Source: an uncultured Gemella sp. (GTDB lineage: Bacteria > Bacillota > Bacilli > Staphylococcales > Gemellaceae). Taken from it: DNA of 12,961 bases. Shown piece by piece: positions 7,654-12,961 of the stretch. The stretch is taken from contig CAMEOL010000012.1 in the NCBI GenBank assembly GCA_945929765.1, positions 1-12,961 of the forward strand, given 5' to 3'. Below the pieces are notes generated by a model. That model did not search any database and had not been told where the DNA came from. It saw nothing but the letters and a program-made list of their open reading frames with translations. Made by a program: the position numbers and the translations under genes. Positions within the stretch are counted from its first letter, which is position 1, and every line of letters starts with the position of its first letter.

Positions 7654-10600
7654 ATGAAAAAGAAAAAATTTAAAAAGGTTATAATACCGCTAGCTGTAAC
7701 TACTAGTTTGTTCTCTACGCAAGCTATAATTAATTCAGAAACTAATAATATAGCAGTAGCTAGTGAAGAAAACAAAATAAGTAACGGTTTTTCTATAACT
7801 GCACCTTACATAGAAGATAACGCCGTTAAATTTAATATATCTGCGACTGAAGGTAATAGCGTTATATTCAGCAAATACTGGTCTAAAGTTACTAAAGTAC
7901 TATTAGATGGCAAAGATTTTGGATTTAATAATAAAGGTACTTATAGTTCTACATATTATGCACTTAACGATGGTGTAGTGACAACAAATGCTAGCGGAGC
8001 ATTAGAACATTTTCAGAAACAAACTAAACATAAAATAGAATTTATATTCGAAGATGGTTCTAGCTCTGTTTATGTTGATGAAGGATATATTCCACCGACA
8101 ACTACTACTGATAATGTAGCAGAAAATAAAATAAATTATGAAATTGCATCTGCTACTATAGAAAGTAACTGGGACAACACTACTAAATACTTAACTTTAC
8201 AACTTACTGATAAAACAAAAAACATAGAATTTTTCGATCAAATTAAAGACATTTCAATTAACGGTACTGCTCTAACACTAGATCAAATAAAAAGCGGTAC
8301 TGCTTCTAGATGGTTCGGTATTAGATTTGAAGATGCTGCAATCAGAGATCTTATGAAAGATACAGCTAATGTTATAAACATTACATTACAAGATGGAACG
8401 AAAATTAATTTTCCTAAAGAAGAAGTACAAACTAATACAGAAAGCAACACTGAAAACACAAGCAATACAGAAGATAATAATTCAGTAGTTACTCCACCTA
8501 ATGATGAAAATATTATAAGCGACGTTACACTTGATGAAAACTACAAAGAAGTACACTTTATACCAGAAAAAAACATTAATACTCGTGATCTATACAAAAA
8601 AACAAAAAGCATCACAATAAACAATGTAGAATTTGATATAAATAACTTCGCTCCAAAATGGAATGGTAATATTTATAGTCTAGGTATCGGCGAAGCAGAA
8701 AAAATATTTACAACATGGAAAAAAGATGGCAAAAACACAGTAGTATTTAATTACACTGATGGAACATCTAGTAAAACATATGAGTTTGGCGAAGACAAAA
8801 AAGTAGAAGAAGAAACAAAAACTTACACTTTAACAGATAAGTTAGAAGACGGTGTCTATACATTAGGATTCAATGCTCTATATGCCGATGGTCGCGAAGG
8901 AACTTCGATGTTAGAAGGATTTTTTGATAAAAACGTTAAGTTAGAAGTAAAAGACGGAAAAATGAAAATAACGATGTTAAATCTATTATTTGGCTACAGT
9001 CTTTATGATTTTGCAATAGAAAATAACGGAACGTTATCATCTGCCACAAAAGAGTTTTACGGTTCACAAAATAGCGCTGGACAATATGAACAAGCCACAT
9101 TTACAATGGACATTACAGATTTAGATCAAATTCATCTAGCTGCCGTTCTTGTTGGTCATATGGGTGGTTTACAAAGTCAAATAGGAGATTTCGACAAATA
9201 CACTAAAGTTAAATTAAAATTCAAACCAGAAATCAAAAAAGGTTGGACAGATTTTAACAAAGTAATAGAAGAAAAAGAAGAACGAGCAAAAAGCGATAGT
9301 CTTCTTCAAAAAAAATTAATAGCTAACGGAGTCGATACAAATAAAGATGGTGTTGTTACAGCAGAAGAACTTTATAATTTTTCGGGAGAAATTAATATAG
9401 GTTCTATACTTATTGATGATGCTGTCGACATGGGGAAAATATATAATATAGAATTACTGAAAAATATGGGACCTGGGGTTACAACATTTAAATCTGACAG
9501 TAACCAACTAGGAGAACTTCCAGAAGATTTATTTGCAAAAGCTGTGAATATTGAAAAAATTTATCTTGGTGGAAATCAAATTACAAATATTCCTGAAAAC
9601 ATATTTGCAAATAATACAAAATTAAAAACATTATCTCTTTCTTCTAATAAACTAGTGTCATTACCTGACAATTTACTGAAAAACAATACTGAGTTATTAG
9701 AACTATCATTAGAGCAATCATGGTTAAATAATGTACCTGCTAACCTTATAGCTAACTTAACAAAATTAGAAAGTTTATCATTATCAGAAAACAACATATC
9801 TACTATAGATGATAATTTCTTCCAAAATAATAATAAACTGACATTTATAGGTTTAGCTAACAACAAACTAGAAAAACTTCCTTCATCAATCGGAAAAGTA
9901 AGTTCTCTAAAAAAACTTGCAGTTACTAATAATAATTTAACTTCTATACCTGCAGAAATTGCAAATGCAAATTCATTAAATACTCTTTATGCTAACTATA
10001 ACAATTTAACTAGTCTATCTAACGAATTATGGGCTAGATTAGCAAAAAACAATGGTTCAGTTTATTTAGTTAACAATGAATTTACTGAAATACCTGTAAA
10101 TATTATTAAAGAAAATGGTAAGTTAAATATATTAGATATATCAAACAATAACCTACCTGCAAACATTCCATACACAAGCGAAGAATTACAAGCACTTGCT
10201 ATTAAACCAGAGAATATTCAAGCATACTATCCTCAACGTACAGCAACATTATTAAATATTCTTGCTACAAATAATGAAGTTAGTGTTGAACCTTCTGGAG
10301 ATTTGACGATCTTAAACCTACTACACTGGTTCCACGGACGTTCTAAATATTTTGGTGGCGAAGGTATAATTCAAGGTATAGACCTTTACACAGAATTCAT
10401 TAAAAATCTTGATAAGCCAATAGACGAAACATTGCTAAAAGAACCGTACAACCGAAACTGGAAAATTAATACCCAAATAGAACGTATTAGAAATGGCGAA
10501 AGTACAATAATATACAATGAAACTACTTCTAATACTAACGATAGTAAAATAAAAATTAATGATGAAAATATGCAAGATGGGGACATTTATAAAGTAACAA

Positions 10601-12018
10601 AGACGCTATATGAAAAAACTGCTGTTGAAGATTCTAAAAAAATAGTAACTTTAACGTCTAATACCGTTGCTAAGAAAACTCCAGAAAAAGAAAATACTAC
10701 AAATTCAGGGTATAATATTTCAGTAGCTATGAAGCAAGCTGCTGATCCTTCAAAACAATCAATGGGACATGGAGCTATTGAGCATACTGCTTATGTTGAA
10801 GAAAATAACGACAGCAGAATAATAACACTAACATTTAAACCAATGTATATTGCAGCATTTAATGCAACTGGGCATGTAACTAAAACTAGTGTTTATTCTA
10901 GTTTAAGCGATATTGGGGATGTTACTAAACTTAATAATGTTGAAGTTGTAGAAACTTATGAAAAAAACGGAATAAAATTCCCTAAAAAAGTTCGTTTCAC
11001 AATTCCTAAAGAAGAAAACCAAGTAGGAATAAGAGTATCTGTGGATATGATGGACGCTCTAGCTCCAAATGGAGATGGTTCTCAAAATGCAATTCTAGAA
11101 TTTGATTGGTCAACTAAACCTACTACAACTACACCAGGCAATAACGATAATAATTCTGCTGTTGAGGAAAATAATAATACAAACAGCAACAATTCTTCTG
11201 TTGAAGAAAATAATTCTACAAACAACAACAATTCTGCTGTTGAAGAAAATAATTCTACAAACAGCAACAATTCTGCTGTTGAGGAAAATAATAATACAAA
11301 CAACAACAATTCTGCTGCTGAAGAAAATAATAATACAAACAACAACAATTCTACTGTTGAAGAAAATGCCAATACAAACGACAATTCTTCTAACACGGAT
11401 AACTCTAACACAAATAATAACACTAGCAATGTGATAGAAAAAAATGATAATAATACAGTATCTATTACTACAAGCAATACGACTATAACTAGCAAAAACT
11501 TACTAGGCAATGAAATACTTACAGTTTCGAAAGTTTCAGAAGATGACGAAAAAACATTAATATCAAAAATTGCAAATGCATATTCTAACAATCTATATGA
11601 CATTTTTGATATAACGATTAAAAACAGCGATGGAACAGAAAAAGTATATAAAGATAACGAACAATACGATGTTAAAATAAAAGTAGATAAACTTGTAGAA
11701 AAATTATATTATCTAAACGAACAAACTAATAACCTAGAAGAAATTTCATTTGAACAAAATGGAGAATATATAACATTTACTGTTAGTCACTTCTCAAAAT
11801 ATGTAATTAAATATGCTAATACAAACATAGTATTATCTCAAACAGAAAATAAAACTCAACCTAACTATGAGTCTAAAAATCAAGAAATAAATACTAACTC
11901 TCCTTCAAAAAATAACAGTAGCATATTACCTAAAACTGGAATTACTACAACAACATCATTAGTAGGATTAGCTATCCTAGGATTAGCTATAACACTAATA
12001 AGAAAAAGAAAATTATAA
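7654..12018 (+). CDS. Shr-like haemoprotein receptor: HID-NEAT-LRR-NEAT, LPxTG-anchored
   Basis: 1454-residue surface protein, start ATG with GAGGAGG at 7641-7647. Order: signal peptide (1 to about 36, ending AVA); three HID-like (DUF1533) modules (about 44-145, 160-255, 288-381); NEAT1 (389-526); EF-hand-like loop DTNKDGVVTAEE (561-572); about ten leucine-rich repeats (610-840); an unassigned region (841-1014); NEAT2 (1015-1155); Asn/Glu-rich 13-residue repeats (1168-1245); a beta-rich pre-anchor domain (about 1265-1388, ending in HFSKYVIKY); and the sortase signal LPKTG (1425-1429), hydrophobic segment and RKRKL tail. NEAT domains bind haem; HID modules bind haemoglobin in Streptococcus pyogenes Shr. 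Known members of this composite type take haem from haemoglobin and pass it to other NEAT proteins and an ABC importer; none of those partners is in the window. The Fur box upstream supports iron repression. NEAT, LRR and anchor are firm; HID assignment is moderately sure. Confidence 0.93.
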   Translation: MKKKKFKKVIIPLAVTTSLFSTQAIINSETNNIAVASEENKISNGFSITAPYIEDNAVKFNISATEGNSVIFSKYWSKVTKVLLDGKDFGFNNKGTYSSTYYALNDGVVTTNASGALEHFQKQTKHKIEFIFEDGSSSVYVDEGYIPPTTTTDNVAENKINYEIASATIESNWDNTTKYLTLQLTDKTKNIEFFDQIKDISINGTALTLDQIKSGTASRWFGIRFEDAAIRDLMKDTANVINITLQDGTKINFPKEEVQTNTESNTENTSNTEDNNSVVTPPNDENIISDVTLDENYKEVHFIPEKNINTRDLYKKTKSITINNVEFDINNFAPKWNGNIYSLGIGEAEKIFTTWKKDGKNTVVFNYTDGTSSKTYEFGEDKKVEEETKTYTLTDKLEDGVYTLGFNALYADGREGTSMLEGFFDKNVKLEVKDGKMKITMLNLLFGYSLYDFAIENNGTLSSATKEFYGSQNSAGQYEQATFTMDITDLDQIHLAAVLVGHMGGLQSQIGDFDKYTKVKLKFKPEIKKGWTDFNKVIEEKEERAKSDSLLQKKLIANGVDTNKDGVVTAEELYNFSGEINIGSILIDDAVDMGKIYNIELLKNMGPGVTTFKSDSNQLGELPEDLFAKAVNIEKIYLGGNQITNIPENIFANNTKLKTLSLSSNKLVSLPDNLLKNNTELLELSLEQSWLNNVPANLIANLTKLESLSLSENNISTIDDNFFQNNNKLTFIGLANNKLEKLPSSIGKVSSLKKLAVTNNNLTSIPAEIANANSLNTLYANYNNLTSLSNELWARLAKNNGSVYLVNNEFTEIPVNIIKENGKLNILDISNNNLPANIPYTSEELQALAIKPENIQAYYPQRTATLLNILATNNEVSVEPSGDLTILNLLHWFHGRSKYFGGEGIIQGIDLYTEFIKNLDKPIDETLLKEPYNRNWKINTQIERIRNGESTIIYNETTSNTNDSKIKINDENMQDGDIYKVTKTLYEKTAVEDSKKIVTLTSNTVAKKTPEKENTTNSGYNISVAMKQAADPSKQSMGHGAIEHTAYVEENNDSRIITLTFKPMYIAAFNATGHVTKTSVYSSLSDIGDVTKLNNVEVVETYEKNGIKFPKKVRFTIPKEENQVGIRVSVDMMDALAPNGDGSQNAILEFDWSTKPTTTTPGNNDNNSAVEENNNTNSNNSSVEENNSTNNNNSAVEENNSTNSNNSAVEENNNTNNNNSAAEENNNTNNNNSTVEENANTNDNSSNTDNSNTNNNTSNVIEKNDNNTVSITTSNTTITSKNLLGNEILTVSKVSEDDEKTLISKIANAYSNNLYDIFDITIKNSDGTEKVYKDNEQYDVKIKVDKLVEKLYYLNEQTNNLEEISFEQNGEYITFTVSHFSKYVIKYANTNIVLSQTENKTQPNYESKNQEINTNSPSKNNSSILPKTGITTTTSLVGLAILGLAITLIRKRKL
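7783..8796 (+). other. Three HID-like (DUF1533) haemoglobin-interacting modules
   Basis: Residues 44-381 contain three related modules. Each has a segment of the type K-x-I/V-x-x-I/V-x-x-(D/N)-G/N (KVTKVLLDGK 78-87; QIKDISINGT 196-205; KTKSITINNV 316-325), followed about 40-50 residues later by a beta-hairpin ending (F/I)xDG(S/T) or NYTDGTS (IEFIFEDGSSS 128-138; INITLQDGTK 241-250; VVFNYTDGTSS 363-373). This pattern fits the HID/DUF1533 fold. Acidic, Thr/Asn-rich linkers separate them, especially residues 256-285. The three copies are strongly diverged from each other. Confidence 0.6.
8818..9231 (+). other. NEAT domain 1 (haem-binding)
   Basis: Residues 389-526. Typical NEAT features are LEDGVYTLGFNAL (397-409), the short helix GTSMLEGFFDK (416-426) and the strand LEVKDGKMKITML (430-442). 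The region where many NEAT domains carry the YxxxY haem ligand reads HLAAVLVGHMGGLQ (494-507) and has no tyrosine. Met419 in the helix and Met503 are the obvious candidate axial ligands, as in the bis-methionine haem site known for streptococcal Shp. His502 is an alternative. Confidence 0.85.
9316..10173 (+). other. EF-hand-like loop and leucine-rich repeat domain
   Basis: Residues 555-840. The loop DTNKDGVVTAEE (561-572) has acidic or oxygen ligands at EF-hand positions 1, 3, 5, 9 and 12, so a bound calcium is plausible. About ten repeats of 22-24 residues follow, pattern LxxLxLxxNxLxxLPxxLF, for example LKTLSLSSNKLVSLPDNLL (657-675) and LKKLAVTNNNLTSIPAEI (752-769). An LRR between two NEAT domains is also the arrangement in Shr; LRRs usually bind proteins. 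Confidence 0.9.
10696..11118 (+). other. NEAT domain 2 (haem-binding)
   Basis: Residues 1015-1155. Features are YNISVAMKQA (1020-1029), the helix KQSMGHGAIEHTA (1034-1046), ITLTFKPM (1057-1064), ATGHVTKTSVY (1071-1081) and VGIRVSVDMMDAL (1124-1136), ending in FDWS (1150-1153). This is the PSMGNGAL-type NEAT variant. Met1037 and Met1132 or Met1133 sit where the two haem ligands are expected; again the YxxxY motif is missing. Confidence 0.85.
11155..11388 (+). repeat. Six tandem 39-bp repeats encoding a 13-residue stalk repeat
   Basis: In-frame units start at 11155, 11194, 11233, 11272, 11311 and 11350, each coding a version of SAVEENNNTNNNN. Units 1-5 differ at only a few bases; unit 6 diverges at its 3' end. 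The region sits between NEAT2 and the pre-anchor domain, so it likely acts as a flexible spacer across the cell wall. Such repeats commonly vary in number between strains by slippage or recombination. Confidence 0.95.
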
Positions 12019-12032
12019 TAAAAGCTGCATAA

Positions 12033-12061
12033 TTGACTTGTCATTAATAGTGAGTTAAAAT
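12033..12061 (+). promoter_or_regulatory. Promoter of the glutathionyl-hydroquinone reductase gene
   Basis: TTGACT (12033-12038) and TAAAAT (12056-12061), spacer 17, just after the receptor stop. AGTTA (12053-12057) and TAACT (12067-12071) form a short inverted repeat around the start region. It is a weak terminator at best for the receptor gene, so read-through from the Fur-controlled transcript is possible. Confidence 0.55.
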
Positions 12062-12091
12062 TAAGCTAACTTTATATCAAGGAGAATATTA

Positions 12092-12961
12092 ATGACACAT
12101 TTTAGAAGACAATTCGGTAACAACAAAAATGAACTACCAGTAGTGGCAGATCGCTATCACTTAATAGCTGGTGCTTTCTGCCCATTCGCTCACCGAGCTA
12201 TAATTGCCCGTGAATTACTAGGTTTAGAAGATGCGATATCACTTGACTACGTTGCTCACACTAACACACCAGAAGGGTTATCATTTTCTGATCACGAAAA
12301 CGGAAAAGATAATGTATATAGTGTAACTCATCTTAGTGCAATATACAAAAATACAGTAACTGATTACGAAGGACCTTTTACAGTACCTATTCTTACTGAT
12401 AAAACAACTGGTACCATAGTAATCCGTGAATCAGCAGAAATTCTTCACGAATTTGCTACTACATTTTCGCCATTACATAGAGAAGATGCTCCTACACTTT
12501 ATCCAGAACACCTTCGAGCAGAAATTGACGAATGGGATGCATTTATCGGAAAATATATAAATAGCGGTATTTATCGTATTGGACTTGCAAAATCTCAAGA
12601 AGAATACGAAAAAGGATTCAACAATTTCTTCGGTGCCTTAGATAAAATAGAAGAACACCTTGCAACGAGTAGATATATCGCAGGTACACAACTAACTGAA
12701 GTAGATGTTAAATTCTATACAACAATGGTACGCTTTGACGTAGTATACTACGGACTATACAAAGCTACACGTAACAGATTAGTAGACTTCCCTAACATTT
12801 GGAATTACATGCGCGAACTTTATCAAACACGTGGATTTGGGTCTACTACAAATTTCGAAGCAATAAAACAAGGATACTACACTGGAACTGGTGGCGAAAA
12901 AATACTAAAATCTGCTAACGTAATTCCTATCGGACCAAATACAGATCATTGGAACGAACCA
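12092..12961 (+). CDS. Glutathionyl-hydroquinone reductase (Xi-class glutathione S-transferase), 3' end outside the window
   Basis: 290 codons are open to the right edge with no stop; family lengths suggest only a short tail is missing. The start ATG has AAGGAG (12079-12084) seven bases upstream. An N-terminal thioredoxin-like half contains AGAFCPFAHR (26-35) with the nucleophile Cys30, which in this family reduces glutathionyl-hydroquinones or related adducts with glutathione. RESAEI, near residue 112, is the cis-Pro/glutathione-binding region that follows FTVPIL. The helical C-terminal half carries DEWDAFI, VDVKFYTTMVRFD and the family's end motif VIPIGP. The usual active-site motif is CPWAHR; here the Trp is Phe. 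Likely cytoplasmic, in quinone or thiol detoxification. The name yqjG/ECM4-like would fit, but no symbol is given. Confidence 0.9.
   Translation, partial: MTHFRRQFGNNKNELPVVADRYHLIAGAFCPFAHRAIIARELLGLEDAISLDYVAHTNTPEGLSFSDHENGKDNVYSVTHLSAIYKNTVTDYEGPFTVPILTDKTTGTIVIRESAEILHEFATTFSPLHREDAPTLYPEHLRAEIDEWDAFIGKYINSGIYRIGLAKSQEEYEKGFNNFFGALDKIEEHLATSRYIAGTQLTEVDVKFYTTMVRFDVVYYGLYKATRNRLVDFPNIWNYMRELYQTRGFGSTTNFEAIKQGYYTGTGGEKILKSANVIPIGPNTDHWNEP

Noticed and set aside
11155..11388. Regular 39-bp repeats as a possible CRISPR array
   Set aside because: Units are contiguous without spacers, are in frame with the receptor gene and encode its stalk; no cas genes are visible.
11082..11603. 173-residue minus-strand ORF and a 110-residue plus-strand ORF (11102-11434) over the repeat region
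   Set aside because: Both are low-complexity readings (Leu/Phe/Ser or Ile/Leu/Thr) of the Asn/Glu-rich repeats of the receptor gene, with no ribosome binding site; shadows of the real frame.

Overview
The window is AT-rich DNA with Gram-positive features: strong AGGAGG-type ribosome binding sites, an LPxTG sortase-anchored surface protein, a Bacillus-type Fur box and mevalonate-pathway genes. Together with a PrdC-like gene this suggests a low-GC Firmicute, most likely a Gemella-like member of the Bacilli. The genus is an inference from gene content and style, not a proven assignment.

Layout. (1) 1-797, minus strand: 5' part of a PrdC/RnfC-type electron-transfer protein, cut by the window edge. 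(2) 798-1413: a 616-base divergent intergenic region with two outward promoters and a repeated palindromic motif that looks like a regulator site. (3) 1414-3780, plus: a two-gene operon, acetyl-CoA acetyltransferase (thiolase) and HMG-CoA synthase (mvaS), the first two steps of the mevalonate route to isoprenoids, closed by a strong terminator hairpin at 3783-3824. (4) 3860-6109, minus: a CtpE-like P-type cation ATPase, convergent with mvaS and sharing that terminator, with its own extended -10 promoter and a leader of about 185 bases. (5) 6354-7451, minus: a DAO-family FAD-dependent amino-acid oxidoreductase. (6) 7654-12018, plus: a 1454-residue cell-wall-anchored haemoprotein receptor related to streptococcal Shr, with a perfect 7-1-7 Fur box (TGATAATGATTATCA) just downstream of its promoter. 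(7) 12092-12961, plus: a nearly complete glutathionyl-hydroquinone reductase (Xi-class GST) with its own promoter, cut by the right edge.

The most notable element is the surface protein. Its domain order is signal peptide, three HID-like (DUF1533) modules, NEAT1, an EF-hand-like loop, about ten leucine-rich repeats, NEAT2, six 13-residue Asn/Glu-rich stalk repeats, a beta-rich domain and an LPKTG anchor. With the Fur box this points to an iron-repressed receptor that captures haemoglobin and takes its haem at the cell wall. The other genes are metabolic housekeeping or accessory functions with no evident functional link to it, apart from sharing the divergent intergenic region with the FAD enzyme. 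I saw no RNA genes, CRISPR array, transposase or origin.
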